Below, in pieces: positions 39,986-53,300 of a stretch of DNA of 64,000 nt (positions are counted from its first letter, which is position 1; each line of letters starts with the position of its first letter). The position numbers and the translations under genes were made by a program. The notes below the pieces were generated by a model. That model made no database searches and was not told the origin of the DNA. It worked only from the letters and a program-made list of their open reading frames with translations. The stretch is from Xylocopa sonorina (Eukaryota; Arthropoda; Insecta; Hymenoptera; Apidae): contig NC_135203.1 in assembly GCF_050948175.1 (NCBI RefSeq), positions 868,001-932,000 on the forward strand. Direction: 5' to 3'.

Positions 39986-41639
39986 GCGATTCTATTTCTC
40001 GCTTCGAACTTCCACTCTGCTCAAAGTCGTACGTTGCAAATTTCCTGGAAACCTTCGGTAACCAATCGTCGATGGATCAGCGAAAAATCCCAAACGTCGG
40101 CGAAATGCAAACAGCCGATCGGTTTTCTTGTTAGCTTTCGCTATTTCGAAAGATGTGACGTACAACTCTGTACATAAAAAACAACTAATCCTCTCATTCT
40201 CTTGCCGCCTGAGAAACTTATGTTGACACCAACTAACCAGCCTCCAATTACCTTTCCAATAATTAAATCGCAACGAGAATCAACTCGTGTCCAAGTTCTA
40301 ACTCTAACTATAAAATCATAAATGATAACGTAATCGTAACGGAAGAACTATATAGGGAATTAACAAGAGATAGCGTTGAGTTTTGCAGCACAGATTGATG
40401 CTGACAATAATCTAATTTACCCCTGTTAATTATTAATAAAAGTCGTTGATTATTCATTGAGATACGTTCCTTTCTCAAGCTGCTTACACCGAGATGTTGT
40501 ACACAACCAAATACGTATGTGTGTACATATATAATAGCTATTTAGGAATAAATTTAATAAAAAGATTATCCGGGCGTTTTACGACTTGTACAATACGGCG
40601 TCTGACGCATACTAAACAGATCCAGATAAGTACATACTAAACAAATCATTATCCATACACCTGTTAGGTAATCGTGCAGCTATCGATGTCGCTAAACTAT
40701 TTGCACATACCTCGTGCACTCTTCCACTCCTACCGCTGCATAACTCGCGATCACAATCGCAACAGGGAATAGATAGTTCCCTATTTCAGCATCGTGCAAT
40801 TTGTAAATAAAAAAAAAAAACTTCGTGTGCACAGAAGTACAAAAAGGTGAACAGTATGAGAAATCAAAAGTACGAAATACACCTTTTACTAGGATTTAGA
40901 CAAACGATTCTTAAAATCGTTAATGCAGGCATTGAAATACTTTGATATTTCCACCAAGATTTTCCTTCATTTATTTTTCAAATCATTAGAAACAAAATTA
41001 CTTTTATACCCATTTAATTGGGAAAAATTCTATTAAATCTTCTCCTATGTTTATTTAAATAGTTCACTTCCTCTTCTCTTTCTTCACTGTCTTCCACTCT
41101 AAGTTTCCTACCTTGTCTTTCACTTAATCTACATCTTCCGAATTTTTTCTTCACGGATACAATCAAACTCGTTTCCTAACAGTTCAGAACCAAATTTATC
41201 TTCGCTTGAGCTAATTTCACTTCTGAAATCCACTTTTGTTGGACTTGAACACTTAATTAAAGAACAAAAACACGTAACTACGCAAAATAAGAGAAATGTA
41301 GTACAAGAAGCGAGATTGTTTCGCGGATGCGGAAGGACGGGGTCGATGAAATTGACCTTGCCGTTCCTTCTCGACTTCGGCCAGATTATTGGCCGCTGAA
41401 CGAGATGTCAAAGTGACGCTTCCGGCACGAGGAAGCGCGCGCAAGCGTAAAAGAGATGGGGCGCGTGTTGCCGCGGATATGATAGATTAAGATTGTAGAA
41501 TAGGGTTATGTGCCCGGCTCGGAGAGGCCAACTATTGTTCTCGCCACTTGACCCAATCAGACGTTCAATCAAGGTTATGTAACACACGCAAAATACTGAA
41601 GAATCAACATTGTACGGATCAAAACAACGACAATCACGA

Positions 41640-41746
41640 GGAAGTGCTTCTACGTTTTAAAACAGGAGAAAATATTCTTCTGCTAACAAATTACAAATGC
41701 CACGTGAATAATATTTACACGATTGCTTTCGAGTGTAAAGAGTTAA
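41640..41746 (+). mobile_element. piggyBac-like MITE, right-end fragment
   Basis: The right terminus TTTCGAGTGTAAAGAGTTAA and interior AACAAATTACAAATGCCACG match the copy at 10430. The left end is missing or unrecognisable. Confidence 0.5.
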
Positions 41747-43239
41747 AAAGTACAAATTTAGGATCGTTCTTTGAAATTTCTTACCTTTCACTCTTTTATT
41801 TTATCAATCTTTCTATTGATCATATTTTGAAATGTTTGGCGAGTACCTTGGAAAGTGTTACAATTGCTACACGCGGTAATTCTCGAAAATCCACTGAATT
41901 ATAATAAGAATGTTGATAGAAGCTCGATGTTACGAGCGGAGGAAAATCCGCAATAAGATATTGCGAGCTGTTTCGTTCAAAGACAGATCACGATGTGGGT
42001 CGATTCTCGTGTTTCTCGAGAGACGAGGATCGTTCATTGATCAGGCAACAACCCTCGGAATCGTAAAACATACGGGCAATGTGACCGCAATCGAAGATAC
42101 GTCTCGCGAGCATAAGAGGAAGTTGTTGCGTGTCACCAGGGAATGATTCCATTTTCCCTGTAAACCCTCCCGTTTAATTCAAGTAAGATAAATAAAGGAG
42201 GAGATTGTTATTAGACATATCGCAAATACCATAAACGAATAAGTATGCATTAATTATTGAAAGAAAATGGTAGAATATAACGTATTAAGTAAGTTACAAT
42301 AGAAATTTTGTACTATTGCGAAGTAAATGTTATTCATTAATCAGGTAGAAGAGTTTTTCTTTAAAATTATTAAAAAAACATGCACTTAGATTATGGCATG
42401 ATTCTCGAATTCTTCGCAGTTTTTCAAATGGAAAGTATCCCATCGAAATTCTTTGAAATAAAAAGTATTTCCTTGAGTACATACTTGAATAATTAGAATC
42501 GCAGCAAACTGGTATTTTAAAATTGGCTACTACTTTCAAGAAAATATAATTTATTCTTTGAATAAAAAATTTGTTATATTTAGGAAAATTCCATTCAATT
42601 GATAAATAAAATAAACTTACTTTCAATATAAATGTCTGCTGTAAATAGCTATACAAATATATTAAGAATAGTTGATTGATGGTGAAAAAAGAAAATCTGT
42701 GAAATATCTATGCAACATCTATGAAATCCTATAAATCTTATAAATTGCATATAAGGAATTATTTAATTACACAATTAAATATACAATAACGCTTCAATCT
42801 GTGTTTATACGGCATAGGTTATAACTGATTGCACATCGTAAAAATGGAAATGAATCGTTCGTAGGCACATTATCATTTTAACACTTTCTACGAGAATACT
42901 TCATCTCGTTAAATATACAAGTAGTTTTCACGATTGCTTTGTAACCTTCTGTCAACAATGTATTCACCTGTTGCATCGATCGGTGCGACCTGTTGGCAAA
43001 CATTGTACTCTAAATGGCTCCTTAAACTGTGAGCAACGAAGAGTAGAATTCAGAATTCATTCATTTTATTTGCGCAAAATATATATGAAATATAAAATTG
43101 AAGTTCGACACAAAATATTAACGTTTTGCGCTCCTTTGTCGAGCGTAGCTCTGTATCGGTAGATAAGGAAAAGGAACAAATATAAGTTCCATAAACAATA
43201 AATATAAATAATAAATTTAATATAATTAGTAAACAAAAT

Positions 43240-43315
43240 TGTTTACCTTTTTATTTCAAAGACGAAAAATTGTCCTTTGAAGTAAATTTCAAATAAAACA
43301 CGCAAAGGGATTTAA
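43240..43315 (-). mobile_element. piggyBac-like MITE fragment
   Basis: GAAGTAAATTTCAAATAAAACACGC is the inverted interior block of the family. It is followed by AAAGGGATTTAA, a decayed terminus. Confidence 0.4.
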
Positions 43316-45477
43316 TATTTGTGAGATAATTTTTCTTAAAGAAGCATTTTTATCAATAAATCCACCGTGTCAATACCTTTTACAAATTACATGAAATAGC
43401 GAAGCCTTACATGAAGTAGTCGAACGCCTGACAAAACTAGTAAAAAGGGAGAAAATAATAAATAATCTTCGTACTTCGTTCATTCATCAGTTTGCGTTAT
43501 AAAGACATACGCGATTAATCTTGTATGAAAACCCGTAAATAGATCAAGTGGCATAATCCTTCTAGTTAACCGTTAAATAAAGAGACGAAAAAACAGAAAA
43601 ATACTCTCAGTGAAATATACATGTATATATGACTCAATTATCCGGTGTCCACCTTCATAACAATTTTCTAGGTTAGAAGGATCGTTGTGCTAAGAAGCTG
43701 CACCGTGCGAATTAAGATTCTTACCTATCGTATTATAATTGTTCTATGATGACTTTGAATAAAACTAATTGAAGCTAAGTATCGTCAGATTTATCGCAAG
43801 ATCGTCAACCTTGAATTTAAAATATTTGTTCACGAGATCGTAAATCGTTTCCACGTCCTCTCGGGAACAGCAAAACTGGCCACCTGTCGGTGATTTCGAG
43901 AATTATTCCTAGCATATCAAAAGTTGGCAACTTTTATAAAAAGAAGTGCAAGATAATATCGAGTAATTGAAGAAACGAATAGAATTGTAAGAACTTGAAG
44001 ATTATCCTTTGCATAATATTTACATGGATTGTTGTAATAATTTTCGACATTCAGTAATGCTTATTTAATGCTTGCTTGATAAGGACATGGAACGATTAGT
44101 CGTGTCGATTCATTGCACAATTATTTCGCGCGGTTTGAGAGTCAAGTAAGTATCCTCAGACTTACATACGTAGGTAGGCGATAAAGGAAAAAAAGAATAG
44201 GAGGAAAAAGGTACAAAAAGATGTGACGCTATAATCAGAGTACGCGACACGTCATGAAAGTTTCATGAAACGATTTCGTTGCAGTGGTGAACAAAAAGGG
44301 TGATCCCAGAAGCAATATGGAACTTCCAGCTAAACTGTTGTACGCATTTCACGTCACACGCAATTATGCGTCACAAGTGATACTAAACGGTCCAGTCCAA
44401 TGATATTACCCACGACAACTAAAATTAAATCTATACAAACTAACAAAGCACTTTTAACTCCCTTGAGAACGACCACGTGAAATGATTATTTATTATTGCG
44501 ACTAAACTAAGTTTACATGCATTGTTCGAATATGCCTGTTTGAGACAAGTGATTAGCTTCAAGCTGGAATTCAAATAAGCACTTGTAATGGGATACCGAT
44601 TAGAGGCATCGAGCAAATAGCCTGATGAGACGATAAGAAAATAAATTGCGTTATGTTTACAACAATCAGAAGGAGGAAAACTCGTTGAAAGGTAGCAGCA
44701 AGTCGTGAATATCAAAGCAACGATTTACGGATAATAATTAAACGACGTTAAAAATAATATGCGTCGTTAATGCCTCTCCGTCGAGTTGCGCAACAAATAT
44801 TGTTTTTAATAAATAAATTCTCCTTGGCTCCCCCTTTTGATTTACCGTAACAGAATGATATGCCCATGGCTGTGGTGAACGATGATCTTTACCGCACTAA
44901 TAACTAACTTGATGGCCAATGGAAGCTTAATGGAACGATAAAGCAAAATAATTTTACGATCCACTGGTTTCCCTAGAGGTCGCTGCTCAGACAGAACGCG
45001 TTTGTCAACGATAAAATTACGCAGATACGTGTAATTAAACGTAATTGTTACTTCAAGGATTATTAAGCATTCCAGGCACGTTCGAACTAAGATGGAACAA
45101 GTCTATTCACCCTTTTCAATTTGTTACAGTTTATCCTTTCTCTTCGGACACCTCTGTCATGTCCCTTACTAACGACTAGTTTTGTTTACCAATGGATTCG
45201 AGTTAGGAACTCGAACAATCCCTGTTTTAACCTACATTGAATAAAATTTTATTAGATAATTTTATGCTCCAATTTTGATTTTCTTACTCTTCTTAGCTTT
45301 TGGGAAAATATTAGCAAAGCTACATTTTTATTCCCGTTAATAATCATTAATTAAAACATCACGTTGTTATTATCGATAGGAAATAGAAGTTTATGTATCG
45401 TTAAAAACGAACTATCGTTTGAAACGAGGATCTCCGTTGAGAACCGCTACTGAAAGCAATCGTCAACATTACAGTTA

Positions 45478-45500
45478 TTAACCCTTTGCACTTCAAGTGT
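45478..45500 (+). mobile_element. piggyBac-like MITE terminus
   Basis: TTAACCCTTTGCACTTCAAG is an almost exact family terminus including the TTAA target site. The rest of the copy cannot be delimited. Confidence 0.45.
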
Positions 45501-46043
45501 ATATCTACAAGGCACAAACAATATCAAGTGTTCCACTTCAAGTACGCGTCTCAGCCATTTTGTTGGTTCAACGATATCACATCCCCGACAATAAATAATG
45601 TAGAGAACCAAATAACAATTTGGTTTTGCGTCGTTAAAATGCAACAATTATCACGCGCAATCAGTTAGCTCCACTCGGAATAATAAATAAACGGCTGGAG
45701 GAAAAGCAACGATCGAAAGAGAAATAGGAGCAAACAATTTGCAACACACTGAAAGAATGAGATAACTATTTGAAACATTCCGTGTACTACCGGTACGTAA
45801 TAATGTTGCAGCTTGAAATTGATTAGATAGGAACCGGACGATTATCAATATCATATTTTTATCGCGGCGGACCATTCCTCCGCGCGAACTGGAGGCTCGT
45901 CGAGGACGCAACGAGGCAGTCGTCAACGTCTATGGGCGTCGAAGGGGTCGGACGGTGCGACAGAGCGGTACAAAAGATGCAGAGAAACAGTGGTGGTAGG
46001 ATGGGGGACAACGAACAATTCAGGGTCCTCGTAATCGGTTCCA

Positions 46044-46050
46044 TATAAAA
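46044..46050 (+). promoter_or_regulatory. TATA box, probable ebony promoter
   Basis: TATAAAA at 46044, with an ACATTC initiator-like sequence about 33 bases downstream (putative +1 near 46077). It precedes a GC-richer exon-like stretch that ends in a strong donor. No other gene lies between here and the first coding exon of ebony at 50320. The assignment is inferred from position and signals. Confidence 0.4.
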
Positions 46051-46076
46051 GCATATGGCGCGTCAACGGGAGAAGA

Positions 46077-46504
46077 CATTCTCACCGAGTAATCGGTCCG
46101 GTGATGACCGAGCAGCAAGGTCATCGAATCAGCGACCCGCACAACCCACGCCACGTGTTTCGACCGATATATTTCGTATTAGATAAAATTGCGGGGAACA
46201 CTTGAATATTGAAACGTGGAAACGCGAGAAGCGGGGTTTTTCTGCAGGAAGGAAGAAAAAAAAAACGTAACGGGAAATACATATAAGAAGGCAGTGTTTC
46301 GTGATTAGTCCGACAGAAAGTGAAGCAGAAGGAATACGGTCACCTCCTAAATTCCATCGGGTTTCGCGTGTGCCAGACATCGCTTAAACCTGTTTCTGGC
46401 CTCCTTCGGATTTTTCCTTGGATTCCTATTGAAGTACAGGAAACGAAGTTGAAGGCGACGCGAAGAACTGAAGATCTCGAGGCTCGCGATACATCGTTTC
46501 TAAG
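46077..46504 (+). other. Putative untranslated first exon of ebony
   Basis: The exon would run from the initiator near 46077 to TTTCTAAG followed by the donor GTGAGC at 46505. The ebony start codon begins immediately after an acceptor (TTGTACCCGCAG at 50308-50319), so an upstream non-coding exon must exist, and this is the best candidate. The implied first intron is 3.8 kb. The leader contains upstream ATGs. Confidence 0.4.
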
Positions 46505-47094
46505 GTGAGCGAACGAAAATACGATTGAGCTGTTCTTAGCTGCGTGGAGAAATATCGCGTGTGATGTGCTGGGAAAGATTGCTCGCAGTAAACGAACTTT
46601 GAATCGTCCTCGTGCCCTCTCGTGTGTTTTAATTGATTTAATTGTTTCATGATAAAATGTGAGTGGGAATTAGCAGTAATTGGTGAGAAACTATTACACA
46701 GAAGATAATACAGAAATATTTAAAATTGCATTTCTCGCCTCTTTATTCGAGTGAATGAAAAGTTGTTAATTATTGTCAAAATTATACAAATATTTTTAAT
46801 AGTCTATTCATTCGATTACGGTCGACAGAAACACAGGTTTCTCTAAAAAAAAAAAAACTTTCATTACCTCGGGTTGTATTTTTTGTTGAAGTAGAAAGTA
46901 GAGCGAACGATTGAAGTTATTATTCAGAAAAACAATTGGCATACTTTCGAAAAGTAACAATATGCCAGCGACCTCGAGCGTACATTGTTACGAAACGACT
47001 TTCTTTCCCTTTGATTAAACCTCAAGTTTGATTGAACCTCAAGTACAATTTTAAAGAAAAAGTAAAAGTAACGGATTTCATTTATAATCTGTTC

Positions 47095-47178
47095 CAATCA
47101 TCTCCATCGAGGAGCCCTCGACTTTGAAGACAAATTTTAAATGACTCCGCTCCGAAGCCTTCGAATGCAAGGGGTTAA
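47095..47178. mobile_element. piggyBac-like MITE, right-end fragment
   Basis: CATCTCCATCGAGGAGCC matches the inverted interior block of the family, also seen at 10755. The terminus TTCGAATGCAAGGGGTTAA ends at TTAA. Confidence 0.5.
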
Positions 47179-49623
47179 TATAATTCATTAAAATTAAATG
47201 AAAACTTGAAAATATCTAAATATTAGTAAAACGAATAAACTCCGAAAATGTCTACATTAAAAAACAAGTAGAAAAAAAAAAGCAATTCTAAACTGCATTC
47301 CCAAGGAGTAATGAACAATATACGATAGAGCCACGGGACACTTTCAGTTCTGAAAGTATGGAACGTGAACTTTTCGTTTCTTTCGTACGATTACAAAAGC
47401 CGCGCGCGTTATATAAGCGTTTACATACCGCAATCTCGCTGATTTTCACAACGATCCTACAACGATTAAGTCACGTTTCGGTTCGAAAGCAATGTTGTAT
47501 CATTAGATTTTTATCATCCCCTGAGAAGGAAAAGATAATCATCGAATAATCCAGCACGGCTGGTTTCGTAGCAACAACGCCACTCTGTATACACGCGAAT
47601 AACTCGCAGTCTGCGGCATAAAGGTTGCTAAACTTTACAGGAGTGGAGAAAGTTTTCACGAGCCGAATAATGTCGTTCCAAAGTGTTTCGTTCGACGAAA
47701 GTAACGGAGAACATATCAAAAAAATTAATCGCAGTCTGTTAATAATAAATATGACTGTCAACAAATCGTAAAACGAAAGAAAGAGCAAGATAAAGCTTCT
47801 TAGTAAATTTCTATAAAAAATTAACCCTAACATTATCAATATTTCGATGATTAATTTTTTTATACGAACTGCCGTATAAATTAACCCTTTTTTAATAACA
47901 CGGAGCAATTATTACCAAGAATTTGACTTCTTTATACGTGAAAACCGGCTATGTAAAAAAGAGTGTAAGGGGATATAATAAGAAAGATTATTGTACATTA
48001 CGGTTACAGCTAATAATATGTCTATTATCCCCGTTTTGCAACTCCAGCAGATTTTTAGATGAAATAGCGTATAAAGATTTTAGAAACTGATTCGATGTCA
48101 CTCTCCGTTTCTACATAATTGTTGTTTTCAGCTGATTTAATAAATTTCGGTACTTCCACGCATCATCATCTACTTTAGATACATCCCTGTATCTATCTGT
48201 ACTTTACGATTTTCATATAAACAAGTTAGTTTACTAGAACAGATTACGTACACCGATCTAACATACTTTCCTCACACGTGCATGGAAAACAAGAAACAAA
48301 AATAGAGAGAGAATTTCAGCATGAAAATTAAGAAGGATCATAGTTATTCAGAAAAGAAACTGTTGCGGAAAGAACATAGTATCGAGAATGTCGATTAAAC
48401 TAGATAAGAAATGAAAAAGGGAATTAGTTGATTTGAATTGTCTGGTGAAACGTCGAGTATTGAGAAAACCCATTAAATTAATAAAGAAAAGTAATACACC
48501 AAAAGGACGCGTTTCCTCATCGTCGAGTTTCCTTATCTTCGGTTAATTAAACGAGGTGTGGTGAGACAAGGATTGTCTCATCACACTGATCGTTCGAAGG
48601 CCAATTGAGCTGTTCCACTCGTATTATTCGAGTGGTCTATCAACCATGGCCGTCCACCAAATTCTAATCAGAAGTTAATTAGTCATTGTTCTCTGTTGCG
48701 TCGACGTGGCGAAACAGGTGAGTGGTGCACCGTTTCCTATGCTTTCACCAGCACACTAGAAAGAGAACTCGTTCCGCGTCTGATAACCAACTGGAGCGTG
48801 GAAAAATTACCAACCTCCTAGTGAGAGCACAGATTAAAAATGCTATGTCTCTGTATACAAACTCGTAACGTAAATCGTAACAAAATGAAGCAGCGATCCT
48901 TTCGATTGGAAGAAAAGAAAGTTTACTGTGCCGCATTTTTTTATGAATATTTTTGAGAAATTTTAATATTTAAATCCAGATTCAATTTCTGTTGCTTTTG
49001 CGAAGAGTTAATAAAGAGGACCAACATAGGTTTAATGAACTGAAAAAAAAATAAAAACTGAACAGCTCTTAATAATCGACTGACAATAATCGTGCAACAG
49101 TAATAATCGAACGACTATGGATCGTTATTGCAGTAGAAATGAAATCGCAATTCTGAAGGCCTGATGGAAATAAAATTCCTATGACGTCGACAGCTTTATA
49201 TCGCGTTTACTGAATTTTTATAACAAGTAGGAAACAAGATATAATTGACGTCAAGAACGGAACTAGTAGAAAAAATAATTTGCACCTATGTAATGAGGAT
49301 AATTACTTACAGCAAAGACGAAGACAATTGTTTAAATTTGCAACCTCTTGAATAACAACTCTATTTACATTTCTAATTACATTCTAATTACCCATTCAAG
49401 AGATGAAACGAAAAAAAGGATAAAAATAATCGAAGCAACGTAATTATTTTAATTTCTCCTACAGCTCTAAAGATGAAAAGCTTAGTCATCGCATTATCCC
49501 ATTTTCCGTTCAATCAACTCCTCTACAGCATTTACCATCGCGCTTCCGTTAACCAGGAAAACACTTGAATATTATTCGCAGTTAACATGCGCAATAATCT
49601 GCTTGGGATTTTCATAGCTTGGG

Positions 49624-49912
49624 TTAATCAAAGGTGAAGAGTTTTCCGGATGTAAGCCATGTCCTGGAGGATTTGTATGAAGATACACTCGGTGATTTAC
49701 AAAGATACGGGAATTTGAAATTCCAAGAGAGGCTGATGGGAAAAACTTGCGAGTGTTAATCGAAAGTGAAGAGTTTTCCAAGTGTAAGCCATACCCTGAA
49801 GGGTTTGTATAAAGGATCTAGAAATACAAATCCTTCAGGACACGGCTTACACCCGGAAAACACTTCACCTTCGGTTAATACTCCAAATTTCCATATTTTT
49901 GTAAATCACCAA
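49624..49912. repeat. Three-copy repeat with adjacent inverted copy (hairpin)
   Basis: A unit of about 55 bases (GTGAAGAGTTTTCC..TGTAAGCC) occurs directly at 49624-49680 and 49756-49815, and inverted at 49824-49880. The flank GGTGATTTACAAAGATACGG at 49691 also returns inverted at 49890-49912. Thus 49691-49815 and 49824-49912 form an inverted repeat with a spacer of only about 8 bases, the right arm lacking about 35 bases. Translations of all three units share a GHGLHPEN-like string, but substitutions are spread over all codon positions. Confidence 0.8.
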
Positions 49913-50211
49913 ATGCTTGTGTCTATATTATATAATATTTGTCACTCCCTATAGATTGGTCGGTATCTCTCCGTCGATTAATTTGAAACAGAAATTACTA
50001 TCAAAATACGAGACGTTAAGAACGAAGAGGAAATCCAAAATTGAAACATCCGCCGTTATGTACTTTGATAGATTTTTGGAAAATTAATTACATCAATGAC
50101 AAAACCACGAAATGGCGTACGATTGTTAATTATTTCGCGAAAAACTCATAAAAGCATCTCGAAGAATGAAATTCTAAACGTCTCGTATTAAATAGAATTA
50201 ATTATAGGGGC

Positions 50212-50272
50212 ATTAACCTAACCTAACCTAATCTAACCTAACCTAATCTAACCTAACCTAATCCAACCAAAC
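50212..50272 (+). repeat. Interstitial telomeric repeat (CCTAA)n
   Basis: About eleven CCTAA units, the complement of TTAGG, with every third unit changed to ATCTAA, giving a 15-base higher-order period. The tract ends about 45 bases before the first coding exon of ebony. Confidence 0.9.
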
Positions 50273-50319
50273 CTCGTTTAACCATAAAGTTCTGAACACG
50301 AACAAATTTGTACCCGCAG

Positions 50320-53300
50320 ATGGGAACTATTCTACAACAGTCTGTTTTTAAAGGCAGACAGAGGAACGCAGGCAAGAATACGCTTCATAAATTATTCAGC
50401 CAGGCTGCGGCAAATTATTCCAATCAGCGGGCGATCCACTATGAAGGTATTCACTTGTCATTGATGTTACTAAGAAAAAATAAACCGTGCATAAGCGTGT
50501 ACGCCAAAAAAAGTGTAAGCAGAGGTATGCCTAACGAGCGAGTGGCAAAAAGGAGATAGAAAAACTCGATTCCTATCAAATTACCTATACATATTATCTA
50601 GACGCACAACTTATTAGCATTCCGTTTTAATTGCACGCAAATAATAATATACTAGAACATACGACATTGTTTTAATAAAATAAAACTGATCAAAGTGTTT
50701 CAAAAGTACTCGGAACGTGTATTTCCACGTTTTATCGCACCTCGCTTTTCCTATTGTCATTAAAAGTTAAATAGAGGTCGACTAAAACGAATAATTAAAA
50801 TTTTTCGAAAACTCTTTTAACTGCATAGCAACGTTTCGTAAGAATAAGGTGAAAAGAATTATCCGGGAACATCAGAATATACATTTTGGATCTTAACAAA
50901 AAATTTTTTATTGATTTATTCGATATAGACGATGATGGACAGGAGTACACGATTTCTTACGGAGAATTGGACGAGTTGACCAATAAATTGGCTCGAGTGT
51001 TCGAAAAGTACGAAAAACCAGAGAACGCGTCAAAGTCGATCGTAGCGGTGTGTATCAAGCCTTCTCATCGACTACCAACGGTGTTAATTGCTATTCTGAA
51101 AGCTGGGATGGCATACCTGCCCTTAGACGCGGAATTCCCAATGGTCAGAATGAAACACGTTCTGCAAGAAGCGAAACCATTCGCAGTGGTAATCGAGGAA
51201 GAAGGTAATCAATCGTGAATCTTTCATTTTTTTTCTTTTTTCTCGCGGAACGAACAATTTTCAAAACCAATTTCGAATACTTTAAATGCTTTTTGCGAAC
51301 TAATATCACGTCACTGGCTCGCGATTATTATATCATTAGACTTTCACGGGTAGAAAAATTTCTATACCATATATGGTGTCCGATGAGACCAAGATAATTT
51401 ATTTTGTAAATATCATTTAGTTTTATAATAATTTTGCTTCCTTTGTCTCGATGGCAATCCTTGAGTATTATTTTTAATGAAAACTCGACACTGAGTAACA
51501 GAATTTTTGATATTGGAAATATTCAGAAACCGGTTTTCATATGCGTGGTGTAGATTGGATGATGCAGATTGGAAAGTTGTTCATTTCTTACCAGGTAAAC
51601 CTTCGATATTCGATCCTCAAACACTGGGATATCCAGAAATACCAATCTTTAGTAATTCTAAAATTTTTACGATCGAATAAAAATTGAAATGATTCACTAA
51701 AATTCGCACAATCTTCAAAGAGTAATTATATACGAGCAAATAATTCTCACGTGTACTCAAACAAACATATTCTCGCGGGACTCCCGTGTGTATTAAAAAT
51801 ACTGCATAGTAATGGGATAAAGAATATTTTCCAAGAAACGAAGTAAATCAAGTCGAACTCTGAAATTCATACAGTTCTAAACAACTTATTATTAATGGCT
51901 GACTGAATCACGTATTTACTCGAAGAGAATCACGCGTACGTTGAATTTTTCCTTCGCACAACTTCCTCGTGTTCTACGAAACGCGATTATTAATGAGAGG
52001 AAAGATAAATGCAAAACGGAAGAGGGTTTGAGGAGGCATTCGAATCGGATCTGCAAGAGCGTATCGCGTTCAAGTACGATTTTCCCCTCTAGCGGTAAAC
52101 GGAAGGACCTTGCCGCGTATACAAATCGCCGTACTCGACTTAAGGTCGACTCGACACGAGATAAAAATCTCGTTCGATTTTCTCCGGGTAGAACTTCCGG
52201 AACTTTAACACGGCCGAGGTTTCATTGGCGTAGAAACCACGTTCCTGTCTCGGTTAACTGACCGCTATTTTATAGCGTACAAATTCTTCACTCAAAGATT
52301 ACAAAGAGTTAAACAGTCAAAGAAGGAAAAAGATGCTGCTATGAGGGTCCTCTAACTTTACAGTTTGTTCTTTTTATCAATCTTTTAGCGGATCCGTCGA
52401 TTTACGAAGGATCGAGCACGATTACATATCAACAATTGCTAAAACGATCTGAAGGCGAGGAGAAAGAGGACTTAGAAGTCGAGGAAGACGTTGAGAAGAC
52501 AGCCATTGTTCTGTATACCTCTGGAAGCACCGGAACACCGAAAGGTGGGTGCCTTATTTATATGGAAGTTGATTAAGTTTTATTGTATCAACGAATAATA
52601 TTAATTGTTAAGGACCTTTGGTGTACAATGATCCATAATTTATGCTAATAATATTATTATATAATTAATGTATCTATTTCCTTTCTACAAATCGTCCGTA
52701 ATATTTTCAGTATTTACTTCACTGCTATAAGAATTCAAGGTTACTCTGAGAACAACTGAGAGTTAATTTCTCTTCTTTTTTATATACTTATATACTTTTT
52801 TTTTATATACTTATATTACTCCATTTTCTCTAACTATAGGAGTGCTTCTGCCACATGCAACTGTGCTGAATCGTCTACAGTGGCAATGGCAAGAGCTACC
52901 GTATGCTCCAGATGAGGAATGCTGTGTATTCAAGACGTCTTTGACGTTCGTGGACAGTGTCTCCGAAATTTGGGGGCCATTGCTGCAAGGGCGCACTCTT
53001 GTAGTCGTTCCTAAACACATCACTAGAGATCCCGAAAGATTTGCAGCAATATTAGAGAAACACAAGGTGAATTGAAACAGCGAAAAATACCAACAGAAAA
53101 AGATGTTCGTACGATAAGTTTACAATTTATCTTTAATTAGTAAAGAAACCAGACAGAAATGTTCGGAATTTAGTTCTTTGCACATGTCCTTCAATTCGGT
53201 TCAGCTTGAACCGACTTATGTATGAGCTTGAATCAAATGCTTGAATATTCTGAAAATAGATTTTTTCTGCACGGAAATAATTTTTTATTTAACGTATCCT

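Larger units (their letters stand above)
39467..46040. other. Gene-free region between the receptor gene and the ebony promoter
   Basis: No exon of a known family was found on either strand. The first few hundred bases are presumably the receptor 3' UTR; AATAAA-type signals occur at about 40435 and 40545. A GC-rich block at 41300-41480 and another at 45850-46040 have no recognisable product. MITE remnants are at 41640, 43240 and 45478. Confidence 0.5.
46505..50319 (+). other. Putative ebony intron 1 (non-coding)
   Basis: No exon was recognised. Contents include a MITE right end at 47095-47178, the hairpin repeat at 49624-49912 and a (CCTAA)n tract at 50212-50272. Cis-regulatory DNA for ebony would be expected here by analogy with other insects, but no specific element can be named. 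Confidence 0.4.

Noticed and set aside
49572..49954. Proline-containing frames with repeated GHGLHPEN, considered as a peptide precursor
   Set aside because: They coincide with the inverted repeat units. Differences between copies fall at all codon positions, and no signal peptide or cleavage sites are present.
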